Shown here: one piece after another, positions 26,659-36,653 of the stretch | Layout of the letters: every line of letters begins with the position of its first letter | How positions within the stretch are numbered: the stretch's first letter is position 1 | Assembly (NCBI GenBank): GCA_030604135.1 | Contig: JAUVWL010000021.1 | Span: 1-64,000 of the forward strand | Length of the DNA stretch: 64,000 nucleotides | Direction: 5' to 3' | Origin: Burkholderiales bacterium | GTDB lineage: Bacteria; Pseudomonadota; Gammaproteobacteria; Burkholderiales; Burkholderiaceae_C | Program-made: the position numbers and the translations under genes | The notes under the pieces: model-generated | The model's database searches: none | What the model saw: the letters and a program-made list of their open reading frames with translations, nothing else | What the model was told of the DNA's origin: nothing

Positions 26659-27180
26659 ATGGAGGCCAGCGGCATGGGCAAGGACAGCAGCAGGGGCATG
26701 GATCTGATTCTGTGGCGCCATGCCGAGGCCTTCGAACACCCTGACCCGGAATCGGGGCGCCCCGGTGACGAAGCCGACCTGAGACGCAAGCTCACCCACA
26801 AGGGCGAAAAGCAGGCCGCCCGCATGGCCGTCTGGCTCGACCGGCAGTTGCCCGATGCCGCGCGTGTGCTGTGCAGCCCCGCCACCCGCTGTGAGCAGAC
26901 CGCCATGGCCTTGGGTCGCAAGCTGCGGTTCCGTGAGGAGCTGCTGCCCGAGAGCGACCCGCAGGGCCTGCTGGAGCTCGTGCAATGGCCCCAGGGCCGA
27001 TCGCCGGTCGTGCTGGTGGGGCACCAACCCACCCTCGGGCAGGTGGTGGCCAGGTTGCTGGGTCTGGAAGATGGCCAGTGTGCGATCCGCAAGGGTGCGC
27101 TCTGGTGGCTGCGCCACCGCGAGCGCGAGGGTCGCGGCCAGACCGTGCTGGTGACCGTACAGTCCCCCGAGCTGATGTGA
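26659..27180 (+). CDS. sixA: Phosphohistidine phosphatase SixA-type
   Basis: 173 residues from ATG 26659, which has GAGGGG at 26648-26653; the conserved body begins at MDLILWRHAEA, so ATG 26698 is an alternative. This histidine phosphatase family has the RHAEA phosphohistidine motif, LCSPATRCEQTA and a second catalytic His in LVGHQPTLGQ. E. coli SixA dephosphorylates phosphohistidine on phosphotransferase or phosphorelay proteins. Placement directly behind ppk1 suggests cotranscription under PHO control; its target here is unknown. Confidence 0.88.
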   Translation: MEASGMGKDSSRGMDLILWRHAEAFEHPDPESGRPGDEADLRRKLTHKGEKQAARMAVWLDRQLPDAARVLCSPATRCEQTAMALGRKLRFREELLPESDPQGLLELVQWPQGRSPVVLVGHQPTLGQVVARLLGLEDGQCAIRKGALWWLRHREREGRGQTVLVTVQSPELM

Positions 27181-27210
27181 CCTGGCCTGAGTTCGGCAGG
27201 TCTCAGCCTC

Positions 27211-27651
27211 TCAGCTGCTCGCCTTGGCGCGACGAGGCGCGGCCGTGGCAGATTTGCCTGTTGCGGACGCCGGTCTGGAAGCCACAGCCTGCGATGCGGG
27301 CTTCTTCGTTGTGACCTTGGCCGAAACCCTGGTTTTGCCCGCGGGCACAGCGGCCTTTCGGGCGGCGGGCGTGGGCTGGACTGCCGGAGCCTCCGATGCG
27401 GCTTGGTTCGCAGGTCTTCCCGTCTTGAGCTGGGGAACGGCATCGATCGCCTGTTTGAACCCGGCGTCTGACATGCCCTGCAGTGCCAGCAGACCGGCGC
27501 GCAGCAGCTCGCTTTTCTTGACGCTGCGGCCCAGGGCGATGGCGCGCGTCTTGAGCAGGTCGATGGCGCCGTACTCGGCTTTGGGAATGGTGAAGCTGTC
27601 GCGGACCAGTTTGGGCTTCTTGCGTTCGGTCTTTGGAGTTTCGGTGGACAT
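27211..27651 (-). CDS. Small RHH-like protein with histone-H1-like tail
   Basis: 146 residues from ATG 27651. Residues about 15-65 (DSFTIPKAEYGAIDLLK, GRSVKKSELLRAGLLAL) look like a ribbon-helix-helix DNA-binding unit with a strand and two helices. The remaining 75 residues are a basic Ala/Lys/Pro/Thr/Ser-rich tail similar to histone-H1-type KAAP tails in betaproteobacteria. A nucleoid-associated or DNA-binding role is likely, without proof. It lies downstream of the hybrid kinase gene on the same strand, with 75 bases between. Confidence 0.6.
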   Translation of the reverse strand: MSTETPKTERKKPKLVRDSFTIPKAEYGAIDLLKTRAIALGRSVKKSELLRAGLLALQGMSDAGFKQAIDAVPQLKTGRPANQAASEAPAVQPTPAARKAAVPAGKTRVSAKVTTKKPASQAVASRPASATGKSATAAPRRAKASS

Positions 27652-27725
27652 GGTCAAGGGGATGTTCCGGAGAGAAGGAAGCGCCGGATTCTATCTGACC
27701 TGCCGTACATACCGTATATACCGTT

Positions 27726-30710
27726 TTATTTCCTGTCCAGCTGCATGTCCTGCAGCGCCGCCTGGGTCAGCACGGCGTCCTGCTCCAGTTCGGTCAGTGA
27801 GAGCGCGTCCAGGCGGTCACTCAGGACCAGCCGGTCCAGCTGCTCGCAATGCGCCGCCAGGCGTGCAGCTCCCACGTTTGATGCGGCCCCCTTGAGGTGG
27901 TGCAGCGCCAGGTGCAGTGCCTCTGAAGCGCGGTCGGCCAGTGCCTGCCGAATCCTTTGCAGGCGGGGGTTCAGCTCCTTGGCAAAGTCCTGGACGACTT
28001 CGCTGCGCAGGCGCTGATCGGCGTCGTCGAAGGCCGCAAAGGAGGCCCATCGCTGGGGATCCACCAGGGGCAGCTGGCTCTGGTCTTGCTCTGTTTGGGA
28101 GTGCAACACCGGAGGCGGGGCCTCCGCGCCGTTTCTGGCCTGGTGTGCGGTGCGATGCTGCGGATCCGTTCGGGTCAGCTCTTCGAGCTGGCGTGCCAGC
28201 CGCTCCATTTCAAGCGGCTTGGTCAGGTAGGCGACCATGCCCGCGTCCAGGCAGCGCTGCCGGTCTTCTCCCAGCGAGGAGGCCGATACGCCGACCAGGC
28301 AGGGCGACTGCGCCTGCAAGGCGCCGATGATCGCGCGCGCAGTGGACAGGCCATCGAGGCCGGGCATGTGCAGGTCCAGCAGCACCACGTCGTAGGCTTG
28401 GCCACAGTGATGGGCTTGCAGCACTTTGTCCAGGGCCTGACGGCCATCCGGGCAGGTGTCGTGGCGGTACCCCAGTCGTTCCAGCATGGCGGAGGCGACT
28501 TTGAGGTTGCCCGGGTGGTCGTCCACCGCCAGCACGCGCTGCCGGCCCGTCGCACGGGGCAGCAGCGCCGTGTGGGGCTCCTGAACCTCGGCCAGGCGCG
28601 CCGTGTGCACGGGCAGTTCGAAGCGAAAGGTCGATCCGGCACCGGGTTCGCTGCTGACACCGATCTGCCCGCCCATCATCTCCACCAGGTGCTTGCAGAT
28701 CATGAGACCCAGCCCGGTGCCGCCGTAGACACGGGTGGTCGACGTATCGCCCTGCGCAAAGGGCTGGAACAGTTCGCCGATGCGCTCGGGCCGTATGCCC
28801 ACGCCCGTGTCGGTGACGCTGAAGTGCAGCGACGGGGTGTCTGCACTGGCTGGTGCATCGCACCACACGCGCAGCGTCACCTCCCCCTGGGACGTGAACT
28901 TGACCGCGTTGGCCAGCAGGTTCAGCAGCACCTGTCGCAGCCGGGTGATATCGCCACGAATGGCCGGCGGCACGCTGGGAGCGATGTTGACGTTGAGGTG
29001 CAGGCCTTTCTCGCGTGCCTTGATCCGGACCATGTCCACCGCGGCCTGAATGGCCGCCTTGAGGTCCAGCGGCTGGTTTTCCAGGGTCAGCTTTCCCGAT
29101 TCGATGCGGGAAAAATCCAGGATGTCATCCACCACCGACAGCAGCTGTTCGCTGGAAACCTTGAGCACATCCATGAGTTCGGACTGTGCTGCGTTCATGG
29201 GGGTTTCGCGCAGCAGCTCGCTCATGCCGACCACCCCATTGAGCGGGGTGCGGATTTCGTGGCTCATCACGGCCAGAAAGCCGGCCTTGGCCTTAACGGC
29301 GGCCAGGGCCTCCTCCCGGGAGGCGGCCAGTTCTGCGGTGCGTTGTTGCACCCGCAGCTCCAGTAGCTGGGCCGCTTCTTGCAGTTGCGCGTTCTTCTGC
29401 TGGACTTCCTGCGTGTAGGTCTGCAAGGCCTGGGCACTGTCGTGCATGACCTGCGACAGGTGGTGCACCTCGGCAAAACGGGAGTCGTGCTGTATGGGGG
29501 GCACCGAGCCCGCACCCACTGCGGTGGCCGACGCGTTGAGCTGCTGGAACTGGCGCGAGAGGCCGCGCCCCACCACGTACGCGGCCCAGGCGCACAGCAG
29601 GGTGAGCAAGGCGGTGCCCGCCAGCGCCCAGCGTCGGGCCAGCATGACCGCGTCGGTGAAGTCGGACTCCGGCGCCACCACGATGAGTTGCCAGTCCAGG
29701 TCGTACTTGCGGCCGAACGGGCGTTGCAGGGCGATCAGGCGGTTGGAGCCCAGGCCAAGGCGCTCGAGCCAGTGCACCGGCATGTCCAGCCAGACCAGGC
29801 CGGTGTCCACGTTCTTGCCATGCTGTGCGCGCAACTGTGTGAACGACTCGCGGACCAGCGGCTCGCGGCTCTCCAGCGGGGACAGCAGTTGATGCCGGTT
29901 GTCCACCAGTCGGCTCAGGGGCTCATCGACCGAGGAAGCCACAAGCATGCCGCGGCTGTCGACCAGGTAGGTGACAGCGTTTTCACTGATGCGGGTGCTG
30001 CGGATCAGCTCACCCAGTCGGGCCAGACTCATGTCGACGGCCAGCACACCCAGCAGGGTCTTTCCGTCCTCGTCCATGATGGGGTGCGCCAGGGTCAGGT
30101 CGAACTGGTCTTTGACGGCCGAGCGGTAGACGTCGGTGAAGGTTCGGCGCCCCGTGGCCACCGCCAGCTGGTACCACGGACGCTTGCGGGGGTCGAAGAT
30201 GGTCTCTTCTGTCCGGATCAGCTTGGAGCGGTCGCCCGGTTGATCGATCTGGTAGTGCCGGCGTCCGCTGTCACCCGGGCCGATGGTGCGCACCACGAAG
30301 CCAAAGTCCTCTCTTTCAAGTCCGAAAAAACTGCCGTCCTCGGTGCCCAGGTAGAGGTAGGGCACGTTGGGCGACTGCTGGGTCAGTGCGTAGGCCATGA
30401 GCTCGAAAGACTCGGTGTCGCTGAGCCAGTTGCGGGTGCGGGCGGCCTCCGACCCGGTGGTCACGACCGGCGGCACCAGGGCGTTGACGACGGTGTGCGA
30501 CTCGCCCAGGTGGGCCAGGGCGCCCACATCGATGCGGTGCGCCGCCTGGCTCATGGCGTCCTCCGCCAGCCGATTGATCGAATCCGAACTGTTGTAGGAG
30601 AGCACCCAGGCCACCAGCAGTGCCGGCGCCAGGGCGGCCAGCACCATGACGAGCACCAGGGTGCGCCCAATGGGAAGTCGACGGATGCGGGTGGTCTCGG
30701 TGGGGGGCAT
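27726..30710 (-). CDS. Hybrid sensor histidine kinase (dCache-HisKA-HATPase-REC-Hpt)
   Basis: 994 residues. A transmembrane helix at about 17-38 leads into a large periplasmic dCache-type sensor (about 40-350) with YLGTEDGSF and the [11 protein letters not shown] motif. A second membrane helix (about 353-375) is followed by a HAMP-like and coiled-coil region, HisKA with [11 protein letters not shown] (His near 484), a HATPase_c domain, a receiver with [13 protein letters not shown] (Asp near 775) and a C-terminal Hpt with HHLKGAASN (His near 939). This is a complete phosphorelay in one chain. The response regulator gene ends 14 bases upstream, so the two form a pair. The signal sensed is unknown. 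Confidence 0.93.
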   Translation of the reverse strand: MPPTETTRIRRLPIGRTLVLVMVLAALAPALLVAWVLSYNSSDSINRLAEDAMSQAAHRIDVGALAHLGESHTVVNALVPPVVTTGSEAARTRNWLSDTESFELMAYALTQQSPNVPYLYLGTEDGSFFGLEREDFGFVVRTIGPGDSGRRHYQIDQPGDRSKLIRTEETIFDPRKRPWYQLAVATGRRTFTDVYRSAVKDQFDLTLAHPIMDEDGKTLLGVLAVDMSLARLGELIRSTRISENAVTYLVDSRGMLVASSVDEPLSRLVDNRHQLLSPLESREPLVRESFTQLRAQHGKNVDTGLVWLDMPVHWLERLGLGSNRLIALQRPFGRKYDLDWQLIVVAPESDFTDAVMLARRWALAGTALLTLLCAWAAYVVGRGLSRQFQQLNASATAVGAGSVPPIQHDSRFAEVHHLSQVMHDSAQALQTYTQEVQQKNAQLQEAAQLLELRVQQRTAELAASREEALAAVKAKAGFLAVMSHEIRTPLNGVVGMSELLRETPMNAAQSELMDVLKVSSEQLLSVVDDILDFSRIESGKLTLENQPLDLKAAIQAAVDMVRIKAREKGLHLNVNIAPSVPPAIRGDITRLRQVLLNLLANAVKFTSQGEVTLRVWCDAPASADTPSLHFSVTDTGVGIRPERIGELFQPFAQGDTSTTRVYGGTGLGLMICKHLVEMMGGQIGVSSEPGAGSTFRFELPVHTARLAEVQEPHTALLPRATGRQRVLAVDDHPGNLKVASAMLERLGYRHDTCPDGRQALDKVLQAHHCGQAYDVVLLDLHMPGLDGLSTARAIIGALQAQSPCLVGVSASSLGEDRQRCLDAGMVAYLTKPLEMERLARQLEELTRTDPQHRTAHQARNGAEAPPPVLHSQTEQDQSQLPLVDPQRWASFAAFDDADQRLRSEVVQDFAKELNPRLQRIRQALADRASEALHLALHHLKGAASNVGAARLAAHCEQLDRLVLSDRLDALSLTELEQDAVLTQAALQDMQLDRK

Positions 30711-30724
30711 GGACAGGATGGGGT

Positions 30725-31840
30725 TCAGTGGGCCGGTTCAACGGCGCAGGCATCGAGCGGTGAGTCCCGCCCGGGAACGGACAGCAATTGCCTGTCCAGT
30801 TGCGCCACCGCGCCGGTGATCCGCCTCATGACGGGCACCGACACCATGACACGCCGCTCCTGCAGGGTGGCGCAGGCCGCCAGGTCCCGGGCGTCGAGTA
30901 CCGCCTGTCCGACCGGCATGGATTGCAGCGTACCGCCCAGAAGGCCTTCGAGCGAGGTCAGGGCCACCGGCCCCAGTTGCATCCCGACCCGGATCGCCAG
31001 AGGAGGGTGGTCGTTGTTGCGGCCCATCTTGCTCAGGCCAAAGGCCTCCAGGGTGGCTTCGGCCTGTCGCAGCGCAAAGGCGGCCTTGAGCGCGCGCAGC
31101 ACGTGCGTTGAAGATGGGGTGTCCTTCTGGTCGTCAAAAACCGCCACCAACTGGTCGCCTGCACCCTGGAGAACCGCCGCACCGAACAGGTACACGGTGT
31201 CGCCCACACACTCATGGAAACGCTTGAGCATCCGGGCCAGGTTCATGGGCTCCAGCTGCATGGTCAGGTGGCGCACCGGCTCCAGGCGGACACACAGCAC
31301 GCTCGCGTCGTTGCACAGCCTCGCCTGCTGGCCCTGGGCCTGGCCTGGCCATTGTTCGCTCAGGGCGGTCGCCAGCCGTTGTTCGTATTCGTCGCCCAGG
31401 TGCCTGGCCTGCTCTTGCAGGGCTTGGTTGACCGCGCCTTGCACCCGAAGGTCCTGCAAGGCCGCACGGGTGGCGTTGCGGTTGAGCTGGGCCGCCACGG
31501 CGTCGAGCAGTTCGGCGGCCATGAAAGGCTTGGTGATGTAGTCGTCTGCCCCTTTGCTCATGGCCAGGCGCTCGTCACGGCGCTCCTGCAATGAGGTGAG
31601 CAGGATCACCGGTGTCAACGCCAGATCCTGGTCGGATCGCACTTGCTCGAGCAATTCGATGCCGGTCAGGCCCGGCATGTTGATGTCGCTGACCACCACA
31701 TCGGGCCGGTAGGTTCGCAGGGCACCCCACGCCTTCAGGCCGTCTTCCGCCTGCACGACATCGTGACCACTGCGTTCGAGCACGGCCGTCAACAGCATGC
31801 GGGTGCCAGTGTCGTCTTCGGCCACCAGTATCAACGCCAT
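30725..31840 (-). CDS. Response regulator with degenerate nucleotide-cyclase-like output domain
   Basis: 371 residues. A receiver domain fills residues 1-125 (AEDD near 7-10, VVVSDINMPG with the phospho-acceptor Asp near 53, LLTS, Lys in ITKPF). A helical linker follows, then residues about 175-340 show the shape of a class III adenylate/guanylate cyclase domain: LCVRLEPVRHL, GAGDQLVAVFDD, AIRVGMQLGPVAL and VGQAVLDARDLAA. The first metal Asp position appears lost (RLEP in place of a D), so catalysis is doubtful and it may only bind a nucleotide or partner. It precedes its likely cognate hybrid kinase. Confidence 0.75.
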   Translation of the reverse strand: MALILVAEDDTGTRMLLTAVLERSGHDVVQAEDGLKAWGALRTYRPDVVVSDINMPGLTGIELLEQVRSDQDLALTPVILLTSLQERRDERLAMSKGADDYITKPFMAAELLDAVAAQLNRNATRAALQDLRVQGAVNQALQEQARHLGDEYEQRLATALSEQWPGQAQGQQARLCNDASVLCVRLEPVRHLTMQLEPMNLARMLKRFHECVGDTVYLFGAAVLQGAGDQLVAVFDDQKDTPSSTHVLRALKAAFALRQAEATLEAFGLSKMGRNNDHPPLAIRVGMQLGPVALTSLEGLLGGTLQSMPVGQAVLDARDLAACATLQERRVMVSVPVMRRITGAVAQLDRQLLSVPGRDSPLDACAVEPAH

Positions 31841-31951
31841 GGTTCACCATTTTCGAGTGTCATCTGCCCCATGGTAAGACCTGGCCGGTCCGGTTGGCCG
31901 GCTCTGCGTCCTGGGACCAGGATGAGCGTGACCAAATGCCGGTGCATGTCG

Positions 31952-33436
31952 TCAGCGGATGTCGATACTGAGTTTCCAGTCGGTCTTCTGCCAGGCCTGC
32001 ACTTCCTCGCCCAGCAGCCAGGCCGACTGCGGGTAGCGCCGGGCCCAGCCCGGGTTGGTGCTCAGTCTGAATGCACCCGCTTTGTACGTGAGCTTGACCG
32101 ACTCGTGCTCGGGCATGCGGCGCGCATGGCACAGTATCACCGCCAGCCGAAGGCAGAGCAGCTGCTTGGCGAACAACTCGTCGGTCAATGAGGCACCGAG
32201 CTTGCGCAGCTTGCCGCGCTGACCGAGCACCAGTTGGCTCATGCGGTGCAGCTCGGGCAGTGAAAAACCGGGCGCGTCGACGTTGTCGAGGATGTAGGCG
32301 CCATGGTGGTACGAGCGGTCGTGCGAAATGTGGGTGCCGATCTCGTGGAGCCGTGCAGCCCAGGCCAGCTTTTGCGAGTAGCGTTCGTTCTGGGCGTCCA
32401 CGGCCGCCACCTGGGCAAAGAGGGCAGTGGCCACCGTGCTGACCCTCTGGGCCTGGGCTTCGTCGATGGAAAACCGCGAAGCCAGCCAGGTGACGGTGCG
32501 CTCGCGGACATCACCGCCGTCCGATACCCGGTCGATCAGGTCGTAGAGGGCGCCCTGGCGCAGCGCACCCTGGGCCGGAATCATTTGCTGTATGTCGAAC
32601 AGGTCAAAAATGGCGCTGAGCACGCTCACACCACCGGCGATCACCGGTCGGCGGTCGTCCTTGAGGCCGTCCAGCCGCAGCTGGTCGACGTTGCCGGCCT
32701 TGATCATCTTGTCGATCAGCCAGTCCAGCCCGGAGCGTGTGACCACGCCACTGGCCCAGCCGTTGCTGGCAAGGATGTCGGCCACCGCCCCCACCGTTCC
32801 CGACGACCCGTAGGCCGCGGTCCACTCGGACGGAGGAAAGGTGTCCAGTGCCTCGTCGAGCACAGCCTTGGCCGCGATCTCGGCCGTCTTCATGGCGGCT
32901 GTGGTCACCTGACCGCGCGTGAAGTACTTGCCCGACCAGGCCACGCTGCCCAGGCGGTAGGACTCCATGCGCAGGGCCTGGTAGCCCTGACCGAGAATCA
33001 TCTCGGTGGAGCGTCCACCGATGTCCACCACCAGGCGCCGCTCGTCCGACTGCGGCAGCAGGTGCGATACCCCCTGGTAGATCAGGCGGGCTTCTTCCTG
33101 ACCGGACACCACTTCGATGGGAAAACCAAGCACGGCCTGGGCCCGGCTCAGAAACTCGTCGCGGTTGCGGGCCTCGCGCAAGGTCTGCGTGGCCACGGCC
33201 CGCACCTGCTGCCTTTTAAAGCCCTGGATTCGCTCGGCAAAGCGGGCGAGGCACTCCCAGCCACGCTCCATGGCGGCCGGGCTCAGGTTCTTGTCGTCAT
33301 CCAGCCCATTGCCCTGGCGCACCGTCTCCTTGAGGTATTCGACGCGTTCGATGTGACCGGAGTGGTAGCGACCGATTTCCAGGCGATAGCTGTTGGAGCC
33401 GAGATCGATCGCGGCCAGAAGGGTTCCATTTTGCAT
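31952..33436 (-). CDS. ppx: Exopolyphosphatase (Ppx/GppA family)
   Basis: 494 residues from ATG 33436 (MQNGTLLAAIDLGSNS); an upstream TTG at 33508 is in frame but unlikely. It removes terminal phosphate from polyphosphate, or pppGpp in some members. The ASKHA core motifs are present: AIDLGSNSYRLEIG, SGQEEARLIYQG, LVVDIGGRSTE and YGSSGTVGA. A C-terminal HD-like helical domain (LHEIGTHISHDRSYHHGAY) follows, as in typical Ppx. It is divergent from pstS across a 209-base gap that contains a PHO box facing pstS. The response regulator gene lies 111 bases downstream on the same strand. Confidence 0.92.
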   Translation of the reverse strand: MQNGTLLAAIDLGSNSYRLEIGRYHSGHIERVEYLKETVRQGNGLDDDKNLSPAAMERGWECLARFAERIQGFKRQQVRAVATQTLREARNRDEFLSRAQAVLGFPIEVVSGQEEARLIYQGVSHLLPQSDERRLVVDIGGRSTEMILGQGYQALRMESYRLGSVAWSGKYFTRGQVTTAAMKTAEIAAKAVLDEALDTFPPSEWTAAYGSSGTVGAVADILASNGWASGVVTRSGLDWLIDKMIKAGNVDQLRLDGLKDDRRPVIAGGVSVLSAIFDLFDIQQMIPAQGALRQGALYDLIDRVSDGGDVRERTVTWLASRFSIDEAQAQRVSTVATALFAQVAAVDAQNERYSQKLAWAARLHEIGTHISHDRSYHHGAYILDNVDAPGFSLPELHRMSQLVLGQRGKLRKLGASLTDELFAKQLLCLRLAVILCHARRMPEHESVKLTYKAGAFRLSTNPGWARRYPQSAWLLGEEVQAWQKTDWKLSIDIR

Positions 33437-33572
33437 CGTGAAGTGTCGACCGGCTCGGTCCACGCTGTTCGGTAAGGCAGGTTGAAGACGGATTGTGACG
33501 CATGGCAAGGCAGGTCCAACTGCCTCTTGGGCGCCGTTCGGCTTTCGAGTGTGGTTTGTGACGGCACGAACA

Positions 33573-33606
33573 CTGTCACAAGGATGTCACACAGCGTGCC
33601 TAGAGT
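33573..33606 (+). promoter_or_regulatory. PHO box and -10 element of pstS
   Basis: CTGTCAC (33573-33579) and TGTCAC (33585-33590) repeat with an 11-base period, and TAGAGT (33601-33606) follows after ten bases as the -10. Layout equals that upstream of ppk1. The predicted transcript would start near 33613, leaving a 30-base leader before the pstS ATG. PhoB activation under phosphate limitation is expected. Confidence 0.85.
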
Positions 33607-33645
33607 CGCGTTTGTTCCTTCCAACCCCCTTACCCGAGGATCCTG

Positions 33646-34677
33646 ATGAACACGAAACGTACCCTGCTCAAGACCGTGGCCGCAGCCGCCTTCGCCACCC
33701 TGGCCATGGGCACGGCTTTCGCGGCCGACATCACCGGCGCCGGCGCGACCTTCCCATTCCCCATCTATGCCAAATGGGCCGAAGCCTACAAAAAGGAGAC
33801 GGGAGTCGGCCTGAACTACCAATCTATCGGTTCTTCCGGCGGCATTCGCCAGATCCGCGCCAAGACAGTCGCTTTCGGTGCTACCGATGCACCGGTGTCT
33901 GGAGAAGACCTGGACAAGGACGGCATGGTGCAATTCCCGGCCATCATCGGCGGTACGGTGCCTGTCTTCAATCTGCAAGGCTTCCAGCAAGGTGAAGTGC
34001 GTATCACAGGACCGGTTCTGGCCGAAATGTTCATGGGCAAGATCACGAACTGGAACGACCCCAAGATTGCAGCGCTGAACCCGGGCAAAACTTTCCCCAG
34101 CCAGGCCATCACGGTGGTGCACCGGGCCGACGGCTCCGGCACCACGTTCAACTGGACCGACTACCTGTCCGCCGTCAGCAAGGACTGGGCCGACACGGTG
34201 GGCAAGGGGGCCGCCGTCAAGTGGCCAGCGCCGACTTCCATCGGAGGGCGCGGAAACGAAGGTGTGGCCGCAAACGTTCAACGCACCCGTGGCGCCATCG
34301 GCTATGTGGAGTACGCCTACGCCAAGAAGAACAACATTCCCTACATGGCAGTTCAGAATGCCGCCGGCAACTTTGTTCGCCCTGATGAGACCTCGTTTGC
34401 CGCCGCAGCGTCCGGCGTTGACTGGTTCAGTGTCCCGGGGATGGGGGTTTCCATGGTGAATCCGCAAGGTGCCAACTCCTGGCCCATCGCCACTGCCTCG
34501 TTCATCCTGATGTACAAGGAGCCCGCCAATGTTGCCGAGAGCAACGAAGTCTTGAAGTTCTTCGACTGGGCATTCAAGAACGGTCAGAAGATGGCCATTG
34601 AGCTGGACTACGTTCCCATGCCCGAAAGCGTGGTGAACGACATTCGCAGAAAAGTCTGGTCGCAGATCAAGCGCTGA
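33646..34677 (+). CDS. pstS: Phosphate ABC transporter substrate-binding protein
   Basis: 343 residues with a Sec signal peptide cleaved after Ala26 (GTAFA|AD). Mature PstS binds phosphate in the periplasm; the ligand motifs ITGAGATFPFP, QSIGSSGGIRQI and HRADGSGTTFNWTDYL are intact. It heads pstSCAB-phoU-phoB-phoR behind a PHO box. A strong intercistronic hairpin lies after its stop. Confidence 0.97.
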   Translation: MNTKRTLLKTVAAAAFATLAMGTAFAADITGAGATFPFPIYAKWAEAYKKETGVGLNYQSIGSSGGIRQIRAKTVAFGATDAPVSGEDLDKDGMVQFPAIIGGTVPVFNLQGFQQGEVRITGPVLAEMFMGKITNWNDPKIAALNPGKTFPSQAITVVHRADGSGTTFNWTDYLSAVSKDWADTVGKGAAVKWPAPTSIGGRGNEGVAANVQRTRGAIGYVEYAYAKKNNIPYMAVQNAAGNFVRPDETSFAAAASGVDWFSVPGMGVSMVNPQGANSWPIATASFILMYKEPANVAESNEVLKFFDWAFKNGQKMAIELDYVPMPESVVNDIRRKVWSQIKR

Positions 34678-34703
34678 CCGTTCGCTGATCGCAATCGTTC
34701 ACG

Positions 34704-34731
34704 CCCGCTGGCCTGAAATCTGGCCAGCGGG
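34704..34731 (+). repeat. Perfect hairpin between pstS and pstC
   Basis: CCCGCTGGCC (34704-34713) and GGCCAGCGGG (34722-34731) form a perfect 10-bp stem with an 8-base loop and no following T tract. Such hairpins after a highly expressed binding-protein gene usually protect the upstream mRNA, giving more PstS than membrane components. It also overlaps a GTG at 34731, which argues for the pstC start at ATG 34755. Confidence 0.75.
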
Positions 34732-34754
34732 TGTTCACACAACAAGGCTTCATC

Positions 34755-35774
34755 ATGGCTGCTGGCGATTCCACCGCATCCTTCAAGGGTCCCATGAGCA
34801 ACGCTGACATGTCCCACGAGACAGGCACAACCCGCATGGTTGCCATTGCCAGGCGCCAGCGCATCCAGGACTTCATCTTTCACCGGACCACGCAGGTCTT
34901 TTCCTTGCTGGTGCTTGTCGCTCTGGTCGGCATCATCGTTTCCCTTTTCATCAATGCATGGCCCGCCTTCAAGGCTTTCGGCATCCAGTTTCTCTGGACG
35001 GTGGAGTGGGACGTTGTCAATGAGGAATTCGGTGCGGCCATGGCCATCGTGGGGACCTTGCTGACCGCTGGAATTGCGATGCTGATAGCCGTGCCATTGG
35101 GTTTCGGCATTGCCCTGTTCCTGACGGAGACCTGCCCCGTCTGGCTGCGCCGGCCCCTTGGTACGGCCGTCGAATTGCTGGCTGCGGTGCCTTCCATCAT
35201 CTACGGCATGTTCGGCCTGTTCGTTTTTGCGCCGCTGTTCGCCGACTACTTTCAGGTTCCGCTGCAGCAGCTTCTGGGCGGAATGCCCGTGGTGGGCTCG
35301 CTTTTTGGAGGCGTCACCAACGGACTGGGCATTCTGGCGGCCGGCGTGATTCTGGCCTTCATGGTGCTTCCTTTCGTGGCGGCTGTGATGCGAGACGTCT
35401 TCGAGATCGTGCCACCGATCCTTCGGGAGTCGGCCTATGGGCTTGGCTGCACCACCTGGGAGGTGGTGCGCAAAGTGGTGTTGCCCTACACACAAAAAGG
35501 CGTTATCGGTGGCGTAATGCTGGGCTTGGGTCGTGCCCTGGGCGAGACCATGGCAGTCACGTTTGTCATCGGCAACGCCAATCGCATGCCCACGTCTCTG
35601 TTCTCTCCCGGTACTTCCATCGCCTCGACCCTGGCGAACGAGTTTGGCGAGGCCTACGACATGCACATGCACACCCTGTTTGCACTCGGTTTCCTGCTCT
35701 TCGGCATCACGTTTGTCGTGCTGGCGTTGGCAAAGATTCTGGTCAGCCGGTCAGAGAAAGCCAAGGGAGTCTGA
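34755..35774 (+). CDS. pstC: Phosphate ABC transporter permease PstC
   Basis: 339 residues from ATG 34755 with AAGG upstream. Six membrane segments and the permease EAA-type loop ([25 protein letters not shown]) identify it, along with [16 protein letters not shown]. It forms the inner-membrane channel with PstA. The stop is one base from the pstA ATG. Confidence 0.96.
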   Translation: MAAGDSTASFKGPMSNADMSHETGTTRMVAIARRQRIQDFIFHRTTQVFSLLVLVALVGIIVSLFINAWPAFKAFGIQFLWTVEWDVVNEEFGAAMAIVGTLLTAGIAMLIAVPLGFGIALFLTETCPVWLRRPLGTAVELLAAVPSIIYGMFGLFVFAPLFADYFQVPLQQLLGGMPVVGSLFGGVTNGLGILAAGVILAFMVLPFVAAVMRDVFEIVPPILRESAYGLGCTTWEVVRKVVLPYTQKGVIGGVMLGLGRALGETMAVTFVIGNANRMPTSLFSPGTSIASTLANEFGEAYDMHMHTLFALGFLLFGITFVVLALAKILVSRSEKAKGV

Positions 35775-35775
35775 A

Positions 35776-36630
35776 ATGGAACTCAATCAAGCCCTCTACA
35801 ACCGCCGCCGTCGCGGCAATCTGGTCGGTCTGACCCTGTCCATGATGGCTATGGGCTTGGGTCTGTCGGTCCTGCTCTGGATCCTCTATGTGCTGTTTTC
35901 CAACGGCCTGGCCGCGATCGACTGGGCCATGTTCACCCAGGACACGCCAGCCCCTGGCTCCGAAGGGGGAGGGCTGCGCAACGCCATCGTCGGCAGCCTG
36001 ATGATGCTGGGGCTGTCGGTTTTGGTCTCAACACCCATCGGTATCCTGGCTGGCGTCTACCTTGCCGAGTACGGCGATGCCAGCAAGACAGCCGAGTTCA
36101 CCCGATTTGTGACGGACATCATGTTGTCTGCTCCGTCCATCGTTCTGGGCCTGTTCGTCTATGCGATTGCGGTGGCCACCATGGGGAACTTCTCCGGCTA
36201 TGCCGGCAGTCTGGCCCTGTCGCTGATTGCCGTTCCCGTTGTGGTGCGAACCACCGAAAACATGTTGCGACTGGTACCAGGCAGCCTGAGGGAGGCCGCA
36301 TTTGCACTGGGTGCACCGCGCTGGAAAGTCGCCACCATGGTGACCTTGCGCGCGGCCAAAGCTGGCGTCGTAACTGGTCTGCTTCTGGCCATCGCTCGCA
36401 TCAGCGGAGAGACAGCACCGCTTCTGTTCACGGCACTGAACAACCAGTTCTTCACCACAGACATGGGCGGTCCCATGGCCAACCTGCCGGTCTGGATCTA
36501 CCAGATGGCCATGAGCCCGTTTGACAACTGGAATCGGCTGGCTTGGGGCGGTGCCTTGCTGATCACCTTGACCGTTCTGGTACTCAACATCATTGCTCGC
36601 GTCATGTTCCGCGAGAAAGTCCGCGCCTGA
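35776..36630 (+). CDS. pstA: Phosphate ABC transporter permease PstA
   Basis: 284 residues from ATG 35776, right after the pstC stop; the frame is open upstream but overlaps pstC. Six membrane segments, the loop [22 protein letters not shown] and [15 protein letters not shown] mark PstA. It pairs with PstC, energised by PstB. Confidence 0.96.
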   Translation: MELNQALYNRRRRGNLVGLTLSMMAMGLGLSVLLWILYVLFSNGLAAIDWAMFTQDTPAPGSEGGGLRNAIVGSLMMLGLSVLVSTPIGILAGVYLAEYGDASKTAEFTRFVTDIMLSAPSIVLGLFVYAIAVATMGNFSGYAGSLALSLIAVPVVVRTTENMLRLVPGSLREAAFALGAPRWKVATMVTLRAAKAGVVTGLLLAIARISGETAPLLFTALNNQFFTTDMGGPMANLPVWIYQMAMSPFDNWNRLAWGGALLITLTVLVLNIIARVMFREKVRA

Positions 36631-36653
36631 CACACCGATTCGAGGAGTTCATC

